A program made the position numbers and the translations under genes. From assembly GCF_000003815.2 (NCBI RefSeq), contig NC_049985.1:25829104-25893103 (forward strand): DNA of 64,000 nucleotides, written 5' to 3'. Below the pieces are notes generated by a model that was not told the DNA's origin, made no database searches, and saw only the letters and a list, made by a program, of their open reading frames with translations. This DNA comes from Branchiostoma floridae. Taxonomy: Eukaryota > Chordata > Leptocardii > Amphioxiformes > Branchiostomatidae. Of the stretch, positions 22,674 through 35,900 are shown in pieces (the stretch's first letter is position 1; each line of letters starts with the position of its first letter).

Positions 22674-23241
22674 TCAATAAGTAATGTCCCTGACCCATTT
22701 CCCATAGCAGGAGATTAATGAAACTTGGCACAGTTATTAGTCTTTCTCTTCATAGGAACCACCCAGAGTTTTGCATTTCTCCCATCATTTGATGTAGCTC
22801 TGGACACCGTTCTTGTAGGACATCCCAGGTTGGTCCTCCGACAGATGCCTCATCAATGGCAGAAGAGGGACGACCAGGTCTGGGAGCTGTTTCCACAGAC
22901 TTCCGACCTTGTTTGAATTCAGGATGCCAGCGTTTTACAAGGTCATATGATGGGGCATCATCACCATAAGTTTTTTTCATTTCATCAAAAGTCCCCTTTG
23001 GTGTGCGTCCTTTCAAATACAAAAACCGGATCACTGCGCGACACTCAACTTGCTCCATTTCACACTTGGTCCATTTCACACCTGACTCAGTTCAAACACC
23101 AGTAAATCAGTAACCACAATTAGTTCAGAGCTGTTTTTTGCAACATAACCCATAGAGATATGACTCATTACACATGCAAAATTTCATCTAGATCAGACAA
23201 CTGGAAGTGGGTCAGGGGCATTACTTATTGAATGCCCCTCG
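22674..23241 (-). mobile_element. Deleted mariner-type transposon
   Basis: Terminal inverted repeats CGAGGGGCATTCAATAAGT, flanked by TA on both sides (22672-22673, 23242-23243). The minus-strand frame (about 22750-23079) encodes an N-terminal helix-turn-helix region of mariner transposase type (CRAVIRFLYLKGRTPKG, FKQGRKSVETAPRPGRPS). The catalytic part is absent, so the copy cannot be autonomous. At 568 bp it is under half of a full mariner. Confidence 0.85.
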
Positions 23242-23370
23242 TACCAGGTTTCACTTTAAACGTACTATTTCAGCTCATAACATGAGAAATTTTGTCCCTT
23301 TTTGTAATTTTTTATAATAATGAATATCATAACGAATGTCCAAAAGGTCCTTAACTGATGCCTGATTTAA

Positions 23371-25285
23371 ACTAGAGTTCCACGAACACATACCTTTGCC
23401 AAATAAACCAGGTTTGTTATGTAGAATGATGTCTGTAGACAAATGCGTTACTCATTTCATTTTCTTCATAATTATATGCTTGGAGTTGGTTTATAAAATT
23501 TCGGCATTGATTATGCAAATTAGATCCCAAGTTACAATTAATTGATATCAAATTGTATCAAGCATAACTTAAGCTATCAGCATACCAAAAATCATGATGA
23601 TCCTTTGATCCATTCTTGACTTATTCTCTTTCAAAGTCTTTAAAGATACAATCTTTATTGACACGACAAAAGTACAGCGACTTTCGTAAGGTCTACATGT
23701 ATAACAACTACTTACAGTACAACTAAACACACATATGGATATCTATAGGTATGATTAAATCAACATATAGGGTCTAGCATGTCATTAACACTATTAGTTC
23801 TACGGTATAAACATTCGTGGATATATTTGCCTACTTGTACACAGTGAGGGTTATCGCCTCCCAGAATGTAGTTGAATTTATCTATCGAACAGAGAGTAGC
23901 AAATTCTTTAGAACAAGCGGAAAGTAATGTGAACAGCTCTGTGCGTTTATCATTATATCGAGAACAATCCATAACAAAGTGACGTTCGTCTTCGATCTCA
24001 TTTGGGCAAAATGGACAAAACCTCTGGTCACGGGGAATTTTAGTTTATCTTCCGCCGGCTTCTATATTTAGTTTGTGACTACTGATTCTCATCTTTGTAA
24101 TTGCTCTACGAAGTTCGAAACTGTGTACATTCGAAAGATACTTCTTTTGTCCGTATCTTTCCTTTAGCGTAGAATAAATGCAAAGTTTTGAGTTATTCTG
24201 GATAGAAGAATGCCATTTTAAATACACCTCTTACTCTCTTCCCTATTTCTCAGTTACATATGTGACAACTTTCATGAAAGTACTATAATGGAATGCAGTG
24301 GATTTATAAACTTTTCCTCATCAATTATGCAAATTAGCTGTTAATTAGCATAATAAGTATCACATTATATAAGTCTTCACTTTGGCTATCTACATGCCAA
24401 AAATCATGACGATCCGTCAACACGTTCACATTTTCTCATTAATTATGCAAATGAGATCATCATTTGCATGATAAATATATATTGACATTTCTCTCTTTCT
24501 CAGCTACATATGTGACAAGTTTTAAAGTCCTATCATGGAACGTAGTGAATTTATAAAACATCCTCATTAATTATTCAAATTAGCTGTTGATTTGCATAAT
24601 TGGTATCTCATTATGTTTGTCTTCACTTACGCTACCTACATACCAAAAAACATGATGATCCGTCAACATCTTCATATTTTCTCATTAATTATGCAAATGA
24701 GGCCATCATTTGCATAATTGATATCTACCGACATTTCTCTCCTTCCCAGTTACATATGTGACAAGTTTGAAAGTCCTATCATGGAATGCAGTGGATTTAT
24801 AAATTTTCCTCATTAATTATGCAAATTAGCTGTTGATTTGCATAATTAGTATATCATTTTGTAAGTCATCACTCATTCTATCTACATACCAAAAATCATG
24901 ACGATCCGTCAACACGTTGTAGAGTTATTCTCATCCAAAGTTTGAAAGGAAACCGGCGCCTGCAGTTCCAAAAAAGCCGCTAGGGGGCCCAAACTCACAG
25001 CACTTACTCTCTGCCTCGAGGGCTATCTACCACTAAAAAATCATGATCACAGCATGTCCAGAACAGGAGATATCAAAAATTGAGGTTCTGCTGCAGTACC
25101 TTAGCAAGCCGCTAGGGGGCCCATTATCGAACTTGACCTTCGTTTTCCCGACCCCTACCCACCTACCAAATATTATCGGGATTCATCCAAAACTTCTTGA
25201 GTTATGCTGTTAACACACACACACACAGACACACACACAGACTCACAAGCCCAAAACATAACCTTAAGGTCTCATTGATGTATTA
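23371..25285 (+). mobile_element. Long GAGTTCCACGA element with tandem ATGCAAAT-rich units
   Basis: Begins AACTAGAGTTCCACGAACAC and ends with TTATGCTGTTAACACACAC, a short CA tract and CATAACCTTAAGG. Internal units of about 115-250 bp (about 24310-24920) repeat TCATTAATTATGCAAAT, TTTGCATAAT and CATGATGATCCGTCAACA. It was invaded by, or shares, the LINE fragment at 23640-24240. Confidence 0.5.
23640..24240 (-). pseudogene. LINE-like ORF 3' fragment with Cys/His motif
   Basis: The minus strand encodes LKERYGQKKYLSNVHSFEL then, after a frameshift near 24045, RFCPFCPNEIEDERHFVMDC followed by FNYILGGDNPHC. The CPFC...H...C pattern is the C-terminal Cys/His segment seen in some invertebrate non-LTR retrotransposon proteins. 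A stop and an AATAAA (TTTATT at 23654-23659) end it. Broken and 5'-truncated. Confidence 0.6.
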
Positions 25286-26014
25286 CTCCGCGAGTGGGCA
25301 CTAAACTAGATCCGAGCCAAAAAATAAACGGCTGCATGGACGCGTGCTTTTAGCGGTGAGAAATTCCCTTTTAGCCAGCGGAACTGATCTCAAAAGTTAG
25401 ATTGGTGAAAGCTTGTTTTTAACTGAAGATATTAGCAGGTAAAGTTTTGCAGCCGCGCGCTAGGTCGGAGGTACACAGCCTTGGGTTCTGAGTGGTGCGG
25501 TTGTACACTCAAAGCGAAAAAAGTGCCTTTTGTGGGGATTGACTAATCGTCGTTTGTAATTGCTATAAAAAACGTTCCTACGTATAGTTTACGTTGACAA
25601 TTTTTTCCCACGATATAGGGTAAATGTGCTCAACATAGAATGACAAATCTGCTAAAATTTTACGTAGCGTCATTATGAACGCGCCCATGAAAAACACGAA
25701 TTATAACATACAGGTCTATGGAAAGAAGAAACTCATCAATGAGACCTTAGCCATTCTGGCAAAGGTAATAAGCACCAGTAACATCTACCTAACATCGGGA
25801 ACGAGAAGGGGTATGTACCATAATCATAATTTTCTGTTTCGAATTGACGAGATACTAATGGGGCAAAATTAGTCGTATACTTCGCAAAAATTAATAGATA
25901 TTTTACATTAGTTATCTTTCATCATCAAACTAGCCCATTTATTTGTGTAAACTATGATATTTATTCATTATTGTCAAAAATCACCACCCCCGTGTTAGAG
26001 ATAGACTGTTCCAA
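25286..26014. other. Upstream flank of NUMA1
   Basis: Mostly unique AT-rich sequence with a GC-richer patch at 25340-25520. A 65-codon open frame (25675-25872) containing a GTAATA site is not convincing as a gene. Confidence 0.35.
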
Positions 26015-26182
26015 TTTTGTTTGGTCACGTGGTTTAACCGACACCGCCATATTTAAATTTTCAGACGAGTGGCTGTCAGACTGTTCTTTTTCTTCGACGG
26101 AACTCTTATTCTTTGTCTCGTATTTTGTCCGTCTTTACTGGTTTTTCTGAGAAGGTGAAGAAACTACATGTAACAGCCAGCA
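26015..26182 (+). promoter_or_regulatory. NUMA1: Likely NUMA1 promoter / 5' UTR
   Basis: Just upstream of the start codon lies a canonical E-box CACGTG (about 26025), an A/T-rich TATTTAAA (about 26051) and a pyrimidine-rich leader (CTGTTCTTTTTCTTCG) running to the ATG. A transcription start inside 26050-26110 would be typical, but it is inferred from composition only. No upstream exon is needed, because the family's N-terminus is already present. Confidence 0.4.
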
Positions 26183-29100
26183 ATGCCGTACAACAGGGGG
26201 AAGTTGAATGCCCTCTTAGGCTGGGTAAGTCGTGTTTTTAGACATTTTGTTTGTGAAAGTTGTCGGTTGTTTTTCTGTTTGCGACCATGACGCGACATGT
26301 CTAAGCTGTGGTTTGTTTGTTTTCTTGGACGAAATTGTTATGTTTTAGCTACATTTTCCTTTGACTAACGTAGAATTAGATTTGTAGAAGAGTTGGGAAG
26401 AGAATTGAGACGAATTTTAGAGGTGGTAAGGTAAAAAATAGAGGTAAAACTTCTTAATATCCGCTCAGAGTCGGACAAAAGTTTGGGCAAGATGGCGCCC
26501 GTGTTGCACGTGCAAAAAAATGATATAAAATGTTATTTTGCCACAATATTTTCTCTTTTTCAATTTGAATCAACTTTCGGCATAAAAGGAACCCTAATTT
26601 CGTGTTAATCTTTTTCTGTATCAATTAGATATTATATACCTTAATAATTACTATCATACAAGTCGTTTTTACTCCCAAACAAATTTTGCCCGTAGGCATA
26701 TTGTCTAATGTTCAACGGTAAAATCTTGTTGGGTGTGATAATGATTTTCAAAAAAAGTTGCAATGACTTTTGTCAGATTTTCTGCAAAGATTTATACCTG
26801 GAAGACAAATAATATTTATGTTCCCCTTTGCTTAATAATGCCTTAAACGTACTATGACTATACTACAAGTATTGCAGCTGTGTACTCCTAAACAAATTTT
26901 CAGTTACACAGGTTTAGGTACAAGTTCAGACCTGAATCTCTCTCTGAACTACTTGTTCAAGTAAAAGTCAATCTTCCAAAAGGAAAGAAGCATGTTTGAA
27001 CCAATAAAAACTTGTTTTGAATTGTGATAGACACATGATGCAACAACAGTTTGAAATTATAAAATTGTTGTTTCTTCCCTCGCTGAGGCTTGGAGACTGT
27101 TATGTTTTTTTCACGGTTATTTTGTTTGGCCATTCCTGTACAGTATCTTGCCTGGCTTGCGTGGACTAACGGTAGTTTAATTTTTTCTTCAACTTTCCTT
27201 TGCAGGTCAATCTGCTTGGGGTGGGGACAGTTGAATCCCTGAAAGAGCTCCGGGACGGACATATATTGGTCAGGATCGTTCAGCTCATGTAAGTTTGTGT
27301 CAACCATGATATACTTTTCTTCAAGTTGTATGCAAACCACATAGGGGGCTAACACTGGGATCCATCACTGAACAATTTGAAACCCCCATGCCACTATCCA
27401 GTCATTCCAGTACTGTCGCCAATTGTAAAAAAAAATTCCATCCCACTCATTGTTTAAAAGCCAGCATTGTAAAATTTTAATCATTAAATGTGTTGAAAGT
27501 TTTTGAAAGAAAATACAATCATCTATTTCATGTTGTGAAGTTCAGATTTTTTGATGGACAGGGCGATTTTTTTCTGTACCAACCAGGCTGATAAGCAAGA
27601 AACAACAACACAAAGAGGCAGTAACCAGCCTGTGCCCATTTGTTTCTTGGAAGATCACAATTTTTAAACATCATGCTTATGTGGTGCATTGATGTCACAG
27701 CATCTCTCCCTGAATATTGGTGTTATGTTCTGGAATGTTTCAGTGATCCCAAGGTAGAGAGTGATGCAGAGGATGCAGATGGAAGGGCAGAAGTGGTGAA
27801 GAGTTTCCTGGAAGGTAGGAACTTACCGTAAATCTTTAACTTTCACGTTGGCTTTGTTTTTGCTGGGACCTCTTTCTTGCAAATTTGAGACATTGTGAAT
27901 ATGTGTACCTTGTAAAAGTTGTATGATATAACTACAAATTTTCTTTCAATGAATTTCACTGCTTATTTAAACAAACAACTTTTGTAACTTCTGTGAATAT
28001 TTTAATCACGTTGGTAAGTCACTAGAAAATATATAGTTCTTTGTGCACAGCCAGGAAGCTTTTGTTTTACCTGAGCTAGCATTTCGTGGAACCTGTTGGT
28101 ATTGTCCAGAGGATTTTGGCAGAATAGCATTTCGTTATGTAGAAAGAGCTTTGTTTCCCATTTGCAACTTAGTCGACTTAGTCAAAGAATAGATAGTGAA
28201 ATGGTAACATGTGTAGCAAATAATGCAATCAATGCAAAGTTTTGCACAGGAAAGCTAAGAAACAAATAATCATCATTTCTTCTTCCCAGGCTTCCATGTG
28301 ACCAACTTTGGAAACAACGCATACCTGAACTGGGACGCCATCAAACGGGCCAATGAGGATGAGATCGCCAAGGTAAGGTCTCACTCAAGTGGGTCTTTTC
28401 ATTTTCTGACTGAAGAGTTTCAAGTATTGTGTGTCACTTTGGGTGTAACGCAACGGCTTTGTACAATACTTAGACCTGTAGGTTTGATCTACTCACACGG
28501 GGATGGACTCCTAGTCTTACTACTCTTTTGATAAGTGTTGTGTTTTTTTTTTAACATGCTTAGGGTACATGGTTAAGTGTCACTTATGATATAGACAAAT
28601 ACAATAAAGGTTCAAGGCTACCACACAACATATTTTCCCTCTCTACTTTCTCCTTTTTTTGGGTCAAAATCGGGTGAAAGTTAATGAGCGTGCTGATGTC
28701 ATCCATAAAAGTTACTTGCTGTGGCCTTACGAGTAAGTAAATGTTGATACCATTTCTTGAACCTTAACTTTAGGCAGCCACCCTGCTCCTCTACACTGCC
28801 TTTATGAGTGATGCCCGAGATCAGTTCATGTCTAAGATGGACGGGAGGATGGGGAAGGACTGGGAGGTCACCATCAAGGACATCCTGGAGTTCAACATCA
28901 CCAACGATAGGAAGGGCCCGCGCCCGGACTTCGCAGAGATCCTCAAAGTGCAAAGTAGGTTTTCAGTCACGTTTTTGTTATAGTTTTCATCTTACACTGT
29001 TTACTTTGAAAAAAAATCATTCGTTCAAAGTTTTTCTAGTCGATGTACTTGAATTGGTTTATCATTATAAGACTATTTGACATTTTTATAGGAGTTTCTA

Positions 29101-29934
29101 CGTTGTCTGAAGAGATTATTGCCAGCGATGCTGATGGCTCAGGTACATTTTTGTTTCCCAAGAGCAGCGGTAGTACCTTACTTTATGTGGAAGCTTCTTG
29201 AAGGTTGCATACCCATAGTTCACGTGTGCATGCAAAGGGTTTAAAGGTAAATTCTTGGAAAAAATTTTTTGACTCTTCAGTAGATTCCTTTATTTTTGTG
29301 GTGGCTTTATTTTGCAAGTTCAGGGTTCAAAGGAGGTTTTCCCGGTTATAAGTTGGCTGTTGAAAGGCAAATACAGAATGGCTTATACTGCTACTTCTAC
29401 ATATTACACGACAAAGTGCCCCAAGGCACATTGCGTCCTGGGAACTAATCTCCAAGCAAATCCTACGGTAGCATATAAGATAGTATCAAAAGCTGCCAGA
29501 GGAGTGAAGCCAGTCTTAGGAGTGTGTTTGGCTACGGGGCAAATGGACACTTTTGACTGACTACACTCCTTGGCTTGGCCAGTTTGGTACTACGTATGTT
29601 ATGCCATTGTATGATCTGCTTGGAGATTACCAGAGAACCAGGGTGCAGGTAGTGTGGCAGGTGGTAGTGCACGAAAAAGTATAAAAACGAATGGGAAAAA
29701 ATGTCCATACTCTAGATATAAAATGGTTATAACAATTTGTCTTTCCCTCTAGGTATGGTGTCGCCTGATGGCATCAGCGACGGCGGAGACCGTAAAGGCA
29801 GCCTGACCAATGGGAGCATCAGGCACTGCTCCGTAGCGACTCCGATGTCCCCGGGACCGGTGGTGACACGGCTGTTCGACAGCCCCATGTCACCTGTGCG
29901 ACACCTGATGCAGTCTCCGCAGATGCAGTATAAG
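26183..29934 (+). CDS. NUMA1: NUMA1 exons 1-7: head domain and Ser/Pro linker
   Basis: Codons 1-153 (exons 1-5) form the globular head that in vertebrate NuMA adopts a Hook/calponin-homology-like fold and binds dynein light intermediate chain. Visible family features are the opening LNALLGWVNLLGV, then LKELRDGHILVRIVQL, an FLEGF motif, a central NAYLNWDAIKRANEDEIAK segment and the helix LLLYTAFMSDARDQF. Exon 6 is only 51 nt. Exon 7 (codons 170-231) is a Ser/Pro-rich linker containing several SP sites (for example PMSPGP, DSPMSP, QSPQM). These are minimal proline-directed kinase sites, so mitotic phosphorylation is plausible but not shown. The start ATG at 26183 is the only one giving the family's N-terminus. 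Exon 1 contributes only 14 codons before a GTAAGT donor. Confidence 0.9.
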
Positions 29935-32900
29935 GTATGTGGGTAGAGCAGGGTTCGGGACAGGGCTCTAGCCAGCTCGAATTTTTTTCCGTCAGCCCAT
30001 TTCCATTGTCTCGAAAACACTATTCCAGGAGGTAGATATAGACTGAACTGAGACCTTGAAAAACGGGTTTTAATGAGATTATCATATGCGAAAGGGCACC
30101 GACACACATTGTCAACAATCATAACAATAGCAAGACAAACAGTGTGTGGCTTTTACGACCGTCCCCAAGCCGCCTGTAGCTTCCACCAAGGAGCTTTTAT
30201 CAGATTTTTGTCCGTCAAGGTTGACGGATTGGTTTTAAAATTTTTCCGTCATACGCAGCAAATTTCCGTAAATTGATGGAAAAACGGACGCTGGCTAGAG
30301 CCCTGGTTCGGAATATGGGTGGGTACCTGTGCAAACCGTTTTTTTTGTTGGACTGGTACGGAAAAAACAGACCCCAAAAAATCAGTAGACCAGATGTTGG
30401 ACCAATTAGAAGATGAACAGATTATACCAGCACTACGGCAGCAGGCCTTCACATGTTTTGAGGCTTATTGGTCAAGAAAATAGCAAGAGCAAAGTAGAGG
30501 AGAGTTGATAGTAATTTTTATGAAGTTTCTACGGTCAAACTTGGTCAAACTTAACAGGCGGTAACAGTCATTGCAGCTAATAACAATCCACATACACAGC
30601 ATAGGACATTTGTGTATAAAACCCAGTACATGGACCAGTGCAGGTTAGGTGCAGATAGACACCAGAGATACCTGCACAGCTCCAATTTAAACCTGCAAAT
30701 GCACTAACCTGCAAATGCAGGTGGTATTTCCAGCCCTGAAGAAGAAATAACAGTTTAACAACTGCATCTCACAGATTGCTCTCACCAAGGCCCAGCAGCA
30801 GGTACAGCAGCTCAAGGTAGAGCTGGGGACTAAAAACCACATCATCGAGGAAGGTGACATCCAGGTCCGGAGGATGCAGAGGGCGCTTGAACAAAAAGGT
30901 CAGTGCTTTTTGTTTTGAACACTCGCTGTACACAGTAGGTGCAAACTGCATAGGGCTGAACTGTAAGGTTTGATCCACTCACACCTGAAAGGACCCCTAC
31001 TCTTTTTGATAAGTGTTGTGGTCTTGCACGAGGTGTGGCTCTCCTTGGACCAGGCTTTTAGCCAGGCATGCGTCAAGGCGTCATTTGGACACACTTTTCT
31101 TAAAATAAGAAGAAATTGGATGCACTAGACGCCCTTACAATTTGGGGAGCAGATCCTCTGACAAGCATGAGATTCTGATTGACCAGGGATGCCACTAGAT
31201 CATTTGTGGTCACAGTCTTCTGCTGTGACCTCTTTGACAGTAATTTTGCCCCTCAGGATACCTTGGAATACACCAATTTATTTTTTACTCTTCACAGATT
31301 CCGAGATGCGAGAATTGGCTGCGAGACTGGAGGGCCTGAGAGCGTTGCAGGATGAGAACGACGCCCTGCGCTCTGGTGAGGACCAGCGCAAACAGCTGCA
31401 GCAGAAGTGTGACAGGTACATGTACATACATAGAGAATACTTCACTGTGTTGTTTGTAGATGCAGAATGCACTATTCTTCAGGGCTCGAAATACTGGGGT
31501 TTTGTGCACCCAGGTGTACCCAAAATTGGAGCTGTCAAATGAATTAATGAGGACAGTCCTCGGGAACGTGTACAGTCCTCTAAAAAAGCGGACAGTCCTC
31601 GACTTGTAAGCGTACAGTCCACTTGGAAAACGGACGTTCCTCCCTTTATTAGCATACTGTCCTCGGAATGTCCGCAGCCGAGGACTGTATGCTAATAAAG
31701 GCAGGAACGTCCAAGAGGACTGTACGCTTGAAAGTCGAGGACTGTCCGCTTTTTTAGAGGACTGTACACGTTCCCGAGGACTGCCCCCATTCGATTGGTC
31801 GGGGTGATTAGCCGGGATAGAGTTGTTGCTTCATATTCAAACTAACAACAGGTTCAATTGACATGCTCCACTTTAATGATGCCCTCTTAAAAGATAACTT
31901 AGCCTGGACAAGGTGTTAGAAAAGTGACCAATGATTTTTGTTGTTCTTCAAGGCTGACAAAAGTGCTGCAAGAGTACGAAGTCTACAAGAGTGAGTGCCA
32001 GGAGTTGAAGAAACACAATGACCGACTCTTTGAGGAAAAACACCAGATGGAGGATTCTGTGAGTTACCTACTGCTTTCCTGTACCTGTAAGAGTACCTGT
32101 ACGAGTACCTGTCTATAGCTAGGGCCGACCCTAACTGAAGAATAGAATGTTAAATGGAGGTCTGTGTTTGAGGAGAACCCCCCCTCAAACCCATAAAAGA
32201 ACCCACCATACTAGGGCTATGTACCTAAATACAGCGTACCTGTACCGTACCTGTAAAATTGTTTAGGTACAGGTCCGGACCTAAACATCTGTGTACCTGC
32301 ACCTAAACAATATAAATCACTATTACACTACTTTTTAAGACTGCCGGACAAGTAAATCCCGAATCAACAATGACAATGGTGATAATCTTGCAGTTGAAAC
32401 TTAAGAAAACTTGCAAAGAAATTGTTTTGAGGTTCAAATATGTAATTCCCCATACAAAGATGACAATTTATCACTAGAAAAGACAGTTAGCTACATGTTT
32501 AACTCATGTATATACTCTCACCTCTCAAATAAACGTACCGGTACGTTTATTTTTTTCCGCCTCAAAATCCACCCGGTACGTCCTTATTTTAGACGGTACG
32601 TTTATTTTTTTTTCAAATTGGGGCTTTCTTTACTAACCTGGGACCCCAAAAATATTGAAAGTTTGGTATTTTCTGCCCATATTTCCGCTGTATTTTTGCT
32701 TAATATTCACTATTTTTCGGACGAGGCATCGCGGATTTCCCTGCCGCTAGCGCTATGACCCAAACATAACTAGGGATGCGTACCGGTACGCAGGACCAGT
32801 TCTGGACTTGCAAAAACGTTTCGGTTCAGGTCCAAAAATACCGGAACACAAGTGATTCGGCACTGGACTCGTAAAAAATATATCCTTTTCGTTTTAGACC

Positions 32901-35900
32901 ATCTTTAACCTTCCAAAAATCTTGAAATGTTGCGCTGAACAAAGACGAAAACATCGAGGTCACATGCTACACACACAGTCGCTTACTTCCGTAAATTCTC
33001 TATCAAAACACAGAAATTAACCACCAACCAAACAAATTAAAAAGTTACCAATACTTTTCCACTATTTTTCATCCGTAGTCAACTTGTTTTAATGTTCCAG
33101 CAACGAAAAAATCATTCCAAAACAAAGCATAGCGTTCAATCGGCTCGAAAAGATCCGCCATGTTGGATTCATCAACTCACGCCGAATCTCGCGGTAATGT
33201 GCGAGAGAATCATATATTTTCTGCAGTACCGGTATTTCTCGATAGGGGGCAGTGTCTATGACCTTGGTTTCTGCAACATTGAAAATATCACAAGTGGTGA
33301 ATAAGGTATTCTAAGTTGGAATGTTTCTTCAAAATGTTATTTTGTAACAATGGTTATAAAATAAACTTCTCTTTTTATTTCTTCAATTTTTATTTTCATT
33401 CATTTTTTTACTTTTATTTTAATCTTTGTTGATGGTGTGACACTCAGATAAAGAAAATATGTGCAATAACATAGGAATTATTCTGTTCATTATTTATACA
33501 ATTAAATGATATGGTAATAAAAAAAATAAAAAATAAAAAATAACTGATATGCTACTGAGGCATAAATAAATAAAAAGAGCCTACCTGCTTATCATCTTCT
33601 CTTGGACTGAAGTAGCATGGGCACAGTTTACATGTCAATTTGGTATTTTTCCGGGGGGTACTTTTATTCCAGGGGGTACTTTTATTAGATTTTGAAGATT
33701 TGTCCGGGGGGTACTTTTATTCCAGGGGGTACTTCTATTTGAGAGGTGAGAGTACTTGGTTTAACTTTTTTTAGGTACAGGTGCAGGTCCGGACCTGTAC
33801 CTAAACCTGTGTACCTGTACCTGTACCTGAAATTTGTTCAGGTACACAGCCCTACACCACACTTCACAAAAATAGTAGGCCTGGATCCTTCCCGGTGTGA
33901 GAGGATCAGTTAAATCTGTCAGGTCATATATGCAGCTTGTACTCTTTAGACTTTTAAATTCAAGTTCAGTACAAACCTGGTGTGTTACACCATAACTTCG
34001 GGTATGTAATACAAACAAACAAATATCATTTTCTCCCTTGCATCGCAAAGGTAAATTCCCACAAACATTTCTAGCGTGCCATAACTTATAGAACTGTTTT
34101 CCAACCCTTCCTGCAGTTGAAGAGTAGTAAAGAGATGGTTCAACAGGTTCAAGAGCTTCAGGCGGAGCTCCACCATGCAGACATTTCCCCATTTACGGTA
34201 TCTCACGACTTATAGAACTGTTTTCCAACCCTTCCTGCAGTTGAAGAGTAGTAAAGAGATGGTTCAACAGGTTCAAGAGCTTCAGGCGGAGCTCCACCCT
34301 GCAAACATTTCCCCATTTACGGTGTCTCACGACTTATAGAACTGTTTTCCCAACCCTATCTGCAGTTGAAGAGTAGTAAAGAGATGGTGCAACAGGTTCA
34401 AGAGCTTCAGGCGGAGCTCCACCCTGCAAACATTTCCCCATTTACGGTATCTCACGACTTATAGAACTGTTTTCGCACCCTTCCTGCAGTTGAAGAGTAG
34501 TAAAGAGATGGTGCAACAGGTTCAAGAGCTTCAGGCGGAGCTCCACCCTGCAAACATTTCCCCATTTACGGTGTCTCACGACTTATAGAACTGTTTTCCC
34601 AACCCTTTCTGCAGTTGAAGAGTAGTAAAGAGATGGTGCAACAGGTTCAAGAGCTTCAGGCGGAGCTCCACCATGCAGACATTTCCCCATTTACGGTATC
34701 TCACGACTTATAGAACTGTTTTCCCAACCCTTGCTGCAGTTGAAGAGTAGTAAAGAGATGGTGCAACAGGTTCAAGAGCTTCAGGCGGAGCTCCACCGTG
34801 CAGACCAGCATGCACAGTCCCTGCAGGAGTCCCTGGCTGCCAAGGACAGGGAGCTGGTCCACATGCAGCAGGAGAAGGCCCATGTGCTGGAGCAGGCTCG
34901 GTACACCCAGGAGAGACTCCGGGAGACAGAGGAGGAGCTAAGGGAGACCATGCACAGCAGTGGGGGTAAGGAACTGATCATCAGTTCATACTAGGTTCTC
35001 CTGTTAAGCTCACAGTATTACACTGTCTTACCACTGTTGAACATACACTGTGATTTATACACTGTGATTTGTATCCCTTTGCTGTGATTTGTATATACCC
35101 TATGCTGTAGTTTGTGTCCCCTATGCTGTGATTTGTATCCCCTACACTGTGATTTGTATCCCCTACATTGGGATTTGTATCCCCTATGCTGTGATTTGTA
35201 TCCCCTACATTGTGATTTGTATCCCCTACATTGTGATTTGTATCCCCTACATTGTGATTTGTATCCCCTACATTTTGATTTGTATCCCCTATGCTGTGAT
35301 TTGTATCCCCTACATTGTGATTTGTATCCCCTACATTGTGATTTGTATCCCCTACATTGTGATTTGTATCCCCTACATTTTGATTTGTATCCCCTATGCT
35401 GTGATTTGTATCCCCTACATTGTGATTTGTATCCCCTACATTTTGATTTGTATCCCCTATGCTGTGATTTGTATCCCCTACATTGTGATTTGTATCCCCT
35501 ACATTGTGATTTGCATCCCCTACGCTGTGATTTGTATCCCCTACGCTGTGATTTGCATCCCCTACACTGATTTGTATCCCCTATGCTGTGATTTGTATCC
35601 CCTATGCCGTGATTTGGACCCCAATGCTACATGTTTCAACCAGTGTAAAGGGCTTTTATGTTATTTTGTAACAGAGATTAAAAAATGTTGGCTTTCATTA
35701 AATTTGGCACTCAATAGGAGGGCAATCTGACTTGCCGGAGGGCTGGGAACAAGTGTGATGCAGAATGCGCTGTGTTCTATTTTTTTGATGTCAATGTGCC
35801 AGATGTTGAGAAAATTTGTTGTCCTCTAACCAAAAATGGTAGCAACGGCAGTTCCAATATGCAAATCCTGTATTCGAATTTCGACCACTCCACACTCAGT

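Noticed and set aside
25675-25872. 65-codon frame upstream of NUMA1
   Set aside because: No recognised domain, no partner exon; NUMA1 already has its natural start at 26183.
35089-35730. 213-codon Cys-Ile-Pro-Tyr repeat frame
   Set aside because: A 21-bp intronic minisatellite is open in several frames; no conserved domain.
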